Shown: in pieces, positions 47,686 to 54,090 of the stretch
Layout of the letters: each line of letters starts with the position of its first letter
Numbering within the stretch: the first letter of the stretch is position 1
IMG/VR virus record: IMGVR_UViG_3300033571_015173
Coordinates: 1-64,000 of that record
Reading direction: 5' to 3' (one strand)
DNA: 64,000 nucleotides
From: a virus
Program-made: the position numbers and the translations under genes
The notes under the pieces: generated by a model
What the model was told of the DNA's origin: nothing
What the model saw: only the letters and a program-made list of their open reading frames with translations
Database searches by the model: none

Positions 47686-47773
47686 GAAGTGCCGTTCGGC
47701 TTCCCGAGAAAATGATGCCCCTGATCAAGATAATTACTGTTATGGCTTTCGAGTTGTGATCAATAAACCATGA
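47636..47773 (+). CDS. FGE C-terminal module 9 (GTG start), 45 aa
   Basis: GTG start preceded by AGAGGAGTGAGCC. RGSAW, RKCRSASR, YGFRVV. Stop overlaps module 10 start (ATGA). Confidence 0.7.
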   Translation: MKTWKTARGSAWNSRPRKCRSASRENDAPDQDNYCYGFRVVINKP

Positions 47774-47907
47774 GTCAGAAAATAGCGCGTGGTAATTCCT
47801 GGTTTGGAAATCGTACTTACTCTAGATCAGCCTCCCGCAATGTTAGCATCCCCAGGTATGATGAAGATATTTTTGGCTTTCGTATTGTGATCAAAGATAA
47901 ACCATGA
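47770..47907 (+). CDS. FGE C-terminal module 10, 45 aa
   Basis: RGNSW, SRSASR, FGFRIV. The first ~58 nt are identical to module 11, marking a recent duplication. The coding region between the shared start and GFRIV differs at clustered positions. Confidence 0.74.
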   Translation: MSQKIARGNSWFGNRTYSRSASRNVSIPRYDEDIFGFRIVIKDKP

Positions 47908-48164
47908 GTCAGAAAATAGCGCGTGGTAATTCCTGGTTTGGAAATCGTACTTACTCTAGATCGGCCTTCCGCAATGTTAGGACCCACAGATATGATGGGG
48001 AGATTTTTTTTGGCTTTCGGATTGTAATGAAGAAAAACCATAAAGTAAAGACAATGCGTGGTGGATGCTCGGGCAACGACATAGAATATTGTCGCTCTGC
48101 ATCTCGTACTATGAGCGGATCACACAATGCCAGTTTGATTATCGGCCTTCGAGTTGTGAAATGA
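47904..48164 (+). CDS. FGE C-terminal modules 11 and 12 fused in frame, 86 aa
   Basis: Module 11: RGNSW, SRSAFR, FGFRIV. It reads without a stop into module 12: RGGCS, EYCRSASR, IGLRVV. Module 12 could also start internally at the ATG at 48027. This is the only double module. Confidence 0.72.
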   Translation: MSQKIARGNSWFGNRTYSRSAFRNVRTHRYDGEIFFGFRIVMKKNHKVKTMRGGCSGNDIEYCRSASRTMSGSHNASLIIGLRVVK

Positions 48165-48307
48165 AAAACGAAAAAGAAAAATCAATCCGCAGCGGATCCT
48201 GGGTTGCTAATGACGATCTCTGCCGCTCACCCTTTCGTTCAAGAGAATCTAACAAGTACTGGGACAACTACATTGGATTCAGGATTCTTATCAAGAAAAA
48301 GCCATGA
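48161..48307 (+). CDS. FGE C-terminal module 13, 48 aa
   Basis: RSGSW, LCRSPFR, YIGFRIL. ATG overlaps the previous TGA. Central SRESNKYWDN is hydrophilic and variable. Confidence 0.73.
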   Translation: MKNEKEKSIRSGSWVANDDLCRSPFRSRESNKYWDNYIGFRILIKKKP

Positions 48308-48462
48308 GGTACAAAAAGAAGATACTAAGAGGTGGAGGTGGGACTATTATTCCCAAGTACTGTCGGTCAGCCTATCGAGTCAACCATTATCTTCCTTACA
48401 GCTTTGAGCGATTCTTTGGATTTCGGATTGTTGTTAGAGGGACAGGAAGTGAAGGAACTTAA
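48304..48462 (+). CDS. FGE C-terminal module 14, 52 aa
   Basis: RGGGG, KYCRSAYR, FGFRIV. ATG overlaps the previous TGA. Its end (GTGSEGT) contains the GTG start of module 15. Confidence 0.73.
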   Translation: MRYKKKILRGGGGTIIPKYCRSAYRVNHYLPYSFERFFGFRIVVRGTGSEGT

Positions 48463-48604
48463 GTCTATACGTGGTGGTTCTTGGGGTGATTATTCAGCGT
48501 TCTGTCGGTCGGCTGTTCGGAATGACTATCACTCCAACAATGACCATGATAACCGTGGCTTTCGGATTGTAGTTAGAGAGTACAAGAATGGAAGAGCAAA
48601 TTAA
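48449..48604 (+). CDS. FGE C-terminal module 15 (GTG start), 51 aa
   Basis: RGGSW, FCRSAVR, NRGFRIV. GTG start after GAGGGACAGGAA. Central NDYHSNNDHD is Asn/Asp/His-rich. The end overlaps the start of module 16. Confidence 0.73.
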   Translation: MKELKSIRGGSWGDYSAFCRSAVRNDYHSNNDHDNRGFRIVVREYKNGRAN

Positions 48605-49325
48605 GTACAAGTCTCAGCGTGGTGGGTCGTACTATAACTTTCCCTGGCCCTATCGTTCGAGTTACCGCATTAGGAGTAACTCCAAAGATGCTGATTCTCT
48701 TCTCGGTTTTCGGATTGTAATCATTGTTCATTTATTCGTGAGAACAACTATGCCTGAGTTTCAAATTGAGATGGTGAATATTCCTGCTGGAGAATACGTG
48801 ATGGGTTCTCCAGACAATGAACCTGGTCGCTTCTCTGATGAAGAGCAACACCTGGTTAAGCTTGAGGGTTTCAGGATGAGTAAGAATCTAATTACTCAGA
48901 AAGAGTGGAGGTTTGTTGCCAGCTTGCCACAAATAGATATTCCACTGAAACCTAGCCCCTCCTATTTTACGGGGGACGATCTGCCGGTGGAATCTGTTAA
49001 TTGGTATGAAGCAATCGAGTTCTGCAAGCGTCTTTCAATTTACCTGAATGAGGAGGTAACTTTACCCTCTGAAGCTCAGTGGGAGTATGCTTGCAGAGCA
49101 GGAACCACTACTGCCTACTACACTGGAGAGACATTGGATCTGACGGAGGCGAACTTCTGGGCTGAAGGAAGTCCGAAGAAGACCACCCCGGTAGGAACTT
49201 ATCCTCCGAATGCCTGGGGACTGCATGACATGCACGGCAATCTGTGGGAATGGTGCCTAGATGATTGGCATGATACCTATGAAGGTGCTCCCACTGATGG
49301 CAGTGCCTGGATTGATCCAGAGTAG
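48588..49325 (+). CDS. Module 16 fused to an FGE-sulfatase-like domain lacking its own C terminus
   Basis: Residues 1-45 are module 16 (RGGSY, PYRSSYR, LLGFRIV). A short linker, IIVHLFVRTT, joins it to an FGE-like domain (from ATG 48750, a possible internal start). That domain has the family blocks MVNIPAGEYVMGSPDNEPGR, PVESVNWYEAIEFCKRLS, LPSEAQWEYACRAGTTTAYY and GLHDMHGNLWEWCLDDW. It stops after PTDGSAWIDPE, exactly where RGGSW...GFRIV normally follows. The reading frame therefore encodes a circularly permuted order. Members of this fold act as FGE, as EgtB-like enzymes, or as ligand-binding variable proteins; the missing catalytic Cys pair points to binding. Confidence 0.85.
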   Translation: MEEQIKYKSQRGGSYYNFPWPYRSSYRIRSNSKDADSLLGFRIVIIVHLFVRTTMPEFQIEMVNIPAGEYVMGSPDNEPGRFSDEEQHLVKLEGFRMSKNLITQKEWRFVASLPQIDIPLKPSPSYFTGDDLPVESVNWYEAIEFCKRLSIYLNEEVTLPSEAQWEYACRAGTTTAYYTGETLDLTEANFWAEGSPKKTTPVGTYPPNAWGLHDMHGNLWEWCLDDWHDTYEGAPTDGSAWIDPE

Positions 49326-49439
49326 TACATCGAATATCACATAGTCGGTTGGGCAGGGGGTTAAGACTCCACTAGTGGTCCCTTCCCTATTGGCAGCTAG
49401 TTTACTAGTTCTGGAATAAGTCCAATATGCTATCCGACG

Positions 49440-49481
49440 AATAACACAGTAGCCTACATGAATAGAAGCTACTGTGTTATT
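49440..49481 (+). terminator. Long hairpin closing the module operon
   Basis: AATAACACAGTAGC pairs over 14 bp with GCTACTGTGTTATT. The T-run is weak (TTATTTC). Nothing else supported is seen in 49326-49492. Confidence 0.65.
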
Positions 49482-49492
49482 TCTAGTGTTAA

Positions 49493-49567
49493 AAAAGAAC
49501 CTCTCAAAGAAAGACCTCTCAAAGAAGACCCTCCTAAAGAAAGACCTCTCAAAGAAAGACCTCTCAA
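49493..49567. repeat. 15-bp tandem repeat
   Basis: About five copies of AAAGAAAGACCTCTC, some with substitutions (AAAGAAGACCCTCCT). It lies immediately upstream of the start at 49571. Confidence 0.85.
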
Positions 49568-49570
49568 CCT

Positions 49571-49987
49571 ATGTCACATTTTGATGATTTACGATATTTC
49601 GCAAAGAGATTCAGTGACGAATGGACCAAAGAATTTGACAAAAAATTTGACAAGGAGGATGAACTCCAACCCCCTGTAAAGCCAATGTCGTATTACGATG
49701 AGCTACGAACTTATTTGAGCACACCTAATGAGGAGAACAAAATGGCTAGCGAGAAAAAAGATATTATCTTGGCGGAAAAGATCTATCGGGCGGATTACAG
49801 ACCTGATGATCCGTCTAAGTATTCCCGGTTTAATTTAAGTGATGTTCTGCTTTATCGAAGTATTTCAGAAAACCTTGAGAATGAAATCGAGTCTATCGTT
49901 AAGCCTGGAGTCAGTTTGGTTAAGGTCCAGTTCGCGATTACGATTCTTGAGCACATCCCACCAGAGCCAAAAGAAGAAAATTTCTGA
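49571..49987 (+). CDS. Hypothetical protein with internal N-terminal repeat, 138 aa
   Basis: MSHFDDLRYFAKRF is echoed by MSYYDELRTYLSTP at residue ~39. A much better ribosome binding site (GAGGAGAACAAA) precedes an inner ATG at 49743 (MASEKKDIILAEKIYRADYR), so a shorter 81-aa form is likely made too. The 15-bp repeat occupies the usual ribosome binding site of the first ATG. Family unknown. Confidence 0.6.
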   Translation: MSHFDDLRYFAKRFSDEWTKEFDKKFDKEDELQPPVKPMSYYDELRTYLSTPNEENKMASEKKDIILAEKIYRADYRPDDPSKYSRFNLSDVLLYRSISENLENEIESIVKPGVSLVKVQFAITILEHIPPEPKEENF

Positions 49988-50010
49988 ATAATCGCTCAAC
50001 ATAAGATAAG

Positions 50011-50046
50011 GTGAGGGGGTACATTGCTATCCCCCACTTTATTTTC
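50011..50046 (+). terminator. Intrinsic terminator
   Basis: GTGAGGGGGTA pairs with TATCCCCCAC (one bulge), followed by TTTATTTT. Confidence 0.8.
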
Positions 50047-50059
50047 GTTTGAAAGTGTA

Positions 50060-50088
50060 TTGCGTTTTTTTTCGTGTCATGCTACAAT
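50060..50088 (+). promoter_or_regulatory. Sigma70-type promoter for the recombination operon
   Basis: TTGCGT (50060-50065), 17-nt spacer, extended -10 TGCTACAAT (50080-50088); 25 nt ahead of the ATG at 50113. Confidence 0.75.
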
Positions 50089-50112
50089 TTTTGTAAATTT
50101 GGAGGTTTTATC

Positions 50113-50958
50113 ATGTCAATTCAGACTGAAAGTGCAACTTTGATGTTGCCGGGATGCTTCCAGCGTACCATTCCTTACCTGGAAACCCTGCCTGAAGTAG
50201 AGGAGACTTCGACCTATCATCCTTTGACCCATATCCAGTTGATCACGCTGATCGAATCAAAGATTCAAACCCTGGATGGTTATGAACTGGTTCCGTATAC
50301 CTGGAATGCTCCTATCGAGGAGTTAAAACCAGAGGACCAGGTGAATGAAGAAGGTGTAAATCGTTTTAAGACTATTACTCAGGACTTTGCAATCGGGACG
50401 AATCGAGCAGGGACTACATTATTTGGCATTGCTCAACTGCGGGCTACCAACGCTCAGAACCCTCACCAGCATTTGGCGGTAGGGTTTCGTAACTCGACCA
50501 ACAAGCAATTCGCGGTCGGGTTTACTTGCGGAGTCAAGACTTTAATTTGCAGCAATCTCTGCATGTCTGGTGACTTTGTTGGGTATGCCAAGCACGTCCA
50601 CAAGGTTGATTGGAATGACTTGATCGATCAAGCATTCGAGGCTGTTCCCCTTCGGTATGCAGATCTGACTGAAAAGATTGAGGGCTTGCGCGAGAAGAAG
50701 TTTACTGATTTTGACTCCGCAAAAGCCTTTACTCTGGATGGAGTACTCAACAAAGCTATTCCTCCCAATATGGTGCAGGATGTCTGGAAGTACTATATTG
50801 AGCCGACTCATGAAGAGTTTGCCTCTGATGGTTGGACTCAATACCGTCTCTTACAAGCACTGACGGAAGCCTACAAGAAGGAGAACTCAGTGTCTCAGTA
50901 CTTACAGCAAACCATTTCCATGAACCGAATGTTCGGGTTTATGCCCAAAGAAATGTGA
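50113..50958 (+). CDS. DUF932-family protein, 281 aa
   Basis: Start set by TTTGGAGGTTTTATC. The family pattern is seen: HLAVGFRNSTNKQFAVGFTC, then LICSNLCMSGDFVGYAKHVH, and helices in the C-terminal half. DUF932 proteins are common in phages and plasmids and often sit with recombination or replication genes, as here. The precise activity is unknown. Confidence 0.75.
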   Translation: MSIQTESATLMLPGCFQRTIPYLETLPEVEETSTYHPLTHIQLITLIESKIQTLDGYELVPYTWNAPIEELKPEDQVNEEGVNRFKTITQDFAIGTNRAGTTLFGIAQLRATNAQNPHQHLAVGFRNSTNKQFAVGFTCGVKTLICSNLCMSGDFVGYAKHVHKVDWNDLIDQAFEAVPLRYADLTEKIEGLREKKFTDFDSAKAFTLDGVLNKAIPPNMVQDVWKYYIEPTHEEFASDGWTQYRLLQALTEAYKKENSVSQYLQQTISMNRMFGFMPKEM

Positions 50959-50967
50959 TTAATAGAT

Positions 50968-51003
50968 AGAGGCATTTCCAATCCTGGGGCCTCTATCTTC
51001 GAT
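50968..51003 (+). promoter_or_regulatory. Two-hairpin element, copy 17
   Basis: AGAGGC (50968-50973) pairs with GCCTCT (50989-50994) around a CCAATCCTGGG loop. Mini-hairpin ATC-TTC-GAT at 50995-51003. The outer stem sequence is unrelated to other copies yet fully paired. Confidence 0.8.
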
Positions 51004-51035
51004 TTGTCAAAATGCAAATACCTGAGGCTAGTATT

Positions 51036-52109
51036 ATGGTTGCAAAGAAAGAGAACCCAGCTATCGAAGTGGAAGTGATGACCGAACGCAGTTATCAGTC
51101 TCCGGTTTCCGAGGAGGTCAAGCAGTTAATGATGCACCCCGCTATGACTAGTGCTACAACTACTGTTGCACTAGGGCAGATGATTGCTATCAACACCAAG
51201 CCCGCTCCCTATCATGGATATTTCCTGAAGGCGACAGATGCAGCACTTTCTGGCTGGGTATCTGAATATCAGCCGAACTACACACATCAATTCGCTGGAC
51301 GAGCGGGACAGCCTGGTAAGAAGGAACTGGGATACCTATTTCATGGGCTGGCAGATGATACTCTTGGGATTTCAGCCGACAAGTTCCCAGCTCCAATGAT
51401 CCAAGTGCTGGGCCATATTGGACCTTTCATTGAGATTCAAAGAGGCAATGCAAAAGAATGGGCTCCTCCCATCGGATTAGATGGCAAGCCCTTGACCGGA
51501 AAAGACGGGATCGAGATTCGTCCTGGTGACTGGGTTGGCGAATATCAGTTGGGAGGAAAGAATCCTCTCTATGACTATATCAAGAAGCAGGGTATGGCTT
51601 CCTTGCGATCTGTTTATTGGATCTTCCTGTGGGAGAGAGTCAATGGCAAACTGCAGCCAATGCACAGACTGCCCCTAACTCTTCCAATTCATGGATCTGC
51701 TGCTCGCTCGCTGGGTATGAGCTTAGTGCAATTTCGTAGCCAGTGTGCTACGTTATTTGCCACTCTAACTGAGCAGCCAGTGAAGACGAACTGGAGCGAC
51801 CAGTTCTATGCTAATTTCCTGTTCATTCCGGTACTTCACCCGGAAGATCAAGGTGAAGGCAAAACCAGTCTCTGTACCTGCATTCAAAGCTTCAGTATTA
51901 TCCCGATGCTAAACGAAGAGCAGATTTCGGCTACTCAATTCTTTTATGCACAAGGACAGCTAGATTCCCTTATGGGATCCTTTGCGGAAAAGTCGGACTT
52001 TCACCGCATCATTGCACTACCCCCTGCCTCAATTGAGGCGACAATTGAAGGGGACATGGGCGATGAATTTCCTACAGCTCCCTTGATGCTAGAGGGTACG
52101 GTAGAATAA
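51036..52109 (+). CDS. Hypothetical DNA-metabolism protein (DUF5895-like), 357 aa
   Basis: Start at 51036 chosen for CTGAGGCTAGTATT. Beta-rich domain (YHGYFLKATDAALSGWVSEY, GPFIEIQRGNAKEWAPPIGL) and helical end. Resembles DUF5895 proteins from memory; not verified. Lies between DUF932 and nuclease genes, so a replication or recombination accessory is likely. Confidence 0.6.
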   Translation: MVAKKENPAIEVEVMTERSYQSPVSEEVKQLMMHPAMTSATTTVALGQMIAINTKPAPYHGYFLKATDAALSGWVSEYQPNYTHQFAGRAGQPGKKELGYLFHGLADDTLGISADKFPAPMIQVLGHIGPFIEIQRGNAKEWAPPIGLDGKPLTGKDGIEIRPGDWVGEYQLGGKNPLYDYIKKQGMASLRSVYWIFLWERVNGKLQPMHRLPLTLPIHGSAARSLGMSLVQFRSQCATLFATLTEQPVKTNWSDQFYANFLFIPVLHPEDQGEGKTSLCTCIQSFSIIPMLNEEQISATQFFYAQGQLDSLMGSFAEKSDFHRIIALPPASIEATIEGDMGDEFPTAPLMLEGTVE

Positions 52110-52137
52110 AGCGGTACATGTGATTCTCCTTGAGGAT

Positions 52138-52173
52138 GGGTGACTAAATCGCAAGAAATAGTCACCCTTTTTT
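52138..52173 (+). terminator. Intrinsic terminator
   Basis: GGGTGACTA (52138-52146) pairs with TAGTCACCC (52159-52167), then TTTTTTG. Confidence 0.85.
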
Positions 52174-52187
52174 GTCTATCAATCATC

Positions 52188-52460
52188 ATGAAATCATTAG
52201 AAGAAATCGCAATAATTACAATCGATCGATGTTGGTTAATCATCGAAGAGTATTCACAAGAGCTAGATTTATTGCCTCCCGAAGATTCCACTTTTATTTG
52301 GGGGACTGCGGAATTATTTGGAGGGTATCTCTCAAATATGATCCAAGGAAGATGCTCATTAGCTGAGTCAATCGAATTTGATCTGAATGATTGTGTGATG
52401 ACTCGGCTCAGAGATGTCAAGACCATCTGGAAAAAATGTAGGGCTCTAAGAAGTGGATAA
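52188..52460 (+). CDS. Hypothetical protein, 90 aa
   Basis: Start at 52188. Helical and acidic (SLEEIAIITIDRCWLIIEEY). Only a weak ribosome binding site is visible. Family unknown. Confidence 0.5.
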   Translation: MKSLEEIAIITIDRCWLIIEEYSQELDLLPPEDSTFIWGTAELFGGYLSNMIQGRCSLAESIEFDLNDCVMTRLRDVKTIWKKCRALRSG

Positions 52461-52461
52461 A

Positions 52462-52492
52462 TGCTAGAATATCAACAGTTTACTACTGTTGA
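52462..52492 (+). promoter_or_regulatory. Promoter plus palindromic operator
   Basis: Extended -10 TGCTAGAAT (52462-52470). Perfect inverted repeat TCAACAGT-TTACT-ACTGTTGA (52472-52492) covers the expected start site, 3 nt before the ATG at 52495. No ribosome binding site lies between them. Confidence 0.55.
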
Positions 52493-52494
52493 TC

Positions 52495-53520
52495 ATGCCT
52501 AGCAAATTACCAAAACCTAGAATTGGACGAATCTATGATACCCCTTGGGGACCAAGAGCTTCTGTCACCTCAATCATTGAAGCGACAGCCCCAGTTAGTG
52601 AGAGGGCGGCCCTGGAGAAGTGGGCGGAAAAGCAGAAGAAAAGAGGAAAGCCTACTTCTGCAAAGGACGCTCAAGAGAGAGGGACTGCAGTTCACGCTTT
52701 AAGAGTTTTATATCTTGAGGCGAAAGAGAGAGGGGACTCAACTGACATCATGGATCTAATTGCGTTGCTAAAAATAGCAGATAAAGGCGCAGATTTTATC
52801 CAAGAAGTCTATGATCTTTTTGTTCAGCTGGTTCCGTATTATGACAACTACGGAGATATTTTCTGGTTAGAAAAGCCAACAGCCCATCTACTTAGGATAG
52901 AGCCTGGAGCAAAGAAATATCTCAGCAAAGATGAGAATGGAGAAGAGAGAGGCTTCCTTTCGCATCCTGATTTTGCTTACGCTGGATGCCCCGATGATAT
53001 TGTCGTGCTCAACTATAAAGGAGAGCCAACAATTACCTTGAATGATCTTAAGACTTCTAAGCGTGCCTATAGAAGAGATAGACCACAACGACCAATGAAT
53101 GGGGTCTATGCAGATGCAAAGAAAGAACTGACTTTAATTACGAATGCTTTGCAAGAGGCAAAGGAAAAAGAAGGGATTGGGTTTTTCACAGAAGAAGAAT
53201 TAGAAGCGGCTACTGCATTACATGCCGGAAAAGCGATGAAAGAAGTGAAGGCTTATAGAGAAGCTTCTGCAGGTCATCACTCTTTCAAGAAGTGCTGTAT
53301 GCAGATTGCTGCTTATCGTCCACTAGCAGAAGCTTGCCTGGGAATCAAAATTCCTAAGCTAGCTATCACTGTCACCAGTCCAGGAAGAAAACAGTTTTTC
53401 CAGCTTTCTCCCAGAGAGATGGTAACTGCTGAAGTCGAGTGGAATAAAAGATTAGAACAATTTGTGGGAGAATACAGTGACGGATTACAGAACTTCGCTA
53501 GAACTACAACAACTTCTTAA
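52495..53520 (+). CDS. RecB/lambda-exonuclease-type PD-(D/E)XK nuclease, 341 aa
   Basis: ATG at 52495 preferred over a TTG at 52489. ERGTAVHALRVLYL is the helix that starts such folds. The core shows HPDFAYAGCPDDIVVL (acidic strand), then ITLNDLKTSKRAYR (D-x-K), then MQIAAYRPLAEACLGI (the Q-x3-Y motif of RecB-like nucleases). It likely resects DNA ends for recombination and may work with the SSB and the DUF932 protein. Confidence 0.75.
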   Translation: MPSKLPKPRIGRIYDTPWGPRASVTSIIEATAPVSERAALEKWAEKQKKRGKPTSAKDAQERGTAVHALRVLYLEAKERGDSTDIMDLIALLKIADKGADFIQEVYDLFVQLVPYYDNYGDIFWLEKPTAHLLRIEPGAKKYLSKDENGEERGFLSHPDFAYAGCPDDIVVLNYKGEPTITLNDLKTSKRAYRRDRPQRPMNGVYADAKKELTLITNALQEAKEKEGIGFFTEEELEAATALHAGKAMKEVKAYREASAGHHSFKKCCMQIAAYRPLAEACLGIKIPKLAITVTSPGRKQFFQLSPREMVTAEVEWNKRLEQFVGEYSDGLQNFARTTTTS

Positions 53521-53887
53521 GACATTATCTCCATCTGATATGAAGTTGTATCAGCATTTGCTAGAGCTTTATAGCCCGAGTGAGCTTATAAAAGCTCATA
53601 AGATAAAGAAGAAGCTGTCAGACATCGACGGGATTGACAAGGTTTCAGCTCAGTATCGATACTGGCGAGCTTTAGAGATGAATCCAAAAGAGACAATGGA
53701 GATCGATGGTAAAGAGATTCCAGTTTGGCAGGAGTCGGAAGGTTTTCTTCCTGGATGGAGTCTCGACAAAGCTCGGGTAACAGCTCACATTCATCGGAAG
53801 ACGATAGAAGCAGCTTTGAAGATCCAAAAGCACCATGACCCTGACTTCCAGATGACCATCCTTCGGTATTTTCCAGATATTCCCTAG
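53477..53887 (+). CDS. Hypothetical protein, 136 aa
   Basis: GTG at 53477 follows TGGGAGAATACA; overlaps the nuclease gene by 44 nt. Helical, with LKTLSPSDMKLYQHLLELYS and KIKKKLSDIDGIDKVSAQYR. Family unknown. Confidence 0.55.
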   Translation: MTDYRTSLELQQLLKTLSPSDMKLYQHLLELYSPSELIKAHKIKKKLSDIDGIDKVSAQYRYWRALEMNPKETMEIDGKEIPVWQESEGFLPGWSLDKARVTAHIHRKTIEAALKIQKHHDPDFQMTILRYFPDIP

Positions 53888-54090
53888 TCAGAAAATTCTT
53901 GTTTTTCTGACGGTGTAAGAGTATCATGGGAGAACAAAAACAAAGAAGCCAGTGGGGACTGGCTTCTAGCGGGGTACAGGTGTGCGCGATTCGGATTTTT
54001 CTGCTCGGACAAATCCTGAGTGCCTGATTGATCAGGGACTACAATCTAGCATACACTACCTCTCCAAAACTTGCAAATCTGGAGAAGGAC
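53888..54090 (+). promoter_or_regulatory. Highly structured leader of the primase-helicase gene
   Basis: Contains GTCAGAAAA...TTTTTCTGAC (terminator-like), a perfect AGAAGCCAGT-GGGG-ACTGGCTTCT hairpin (53944-53967), CGGATTT...AAATCCTG and CCTGAT-TG-ATCAGG. Several could be mutually exclusive, which would suit attenuation or translational control. Confidence 0.5.

Noticed and set aside
46475-48600. CRISPR array or simple satellite at the module locus
   Set aside because: Period (123-151 bp), coding potential of every unit, and conserved protein motifs exclude CRISPR and satellite repeats.
46475-49325. Module array as a single frameshifted pseudogene of one long FGE protein
   Set aside because: Each module repeats the same C-terminal segment, keeps its motifs, and most have their own start and ribosome binding site. 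Decay would not preserve this.
49458-49679. Open frame reading PLKERPLKE repeats
   Set aside because: Its start is in the loop of the 49440-49481 hairpin and its sequence is the translated 15-bp repeat; it overlaps the better gene at 49571.
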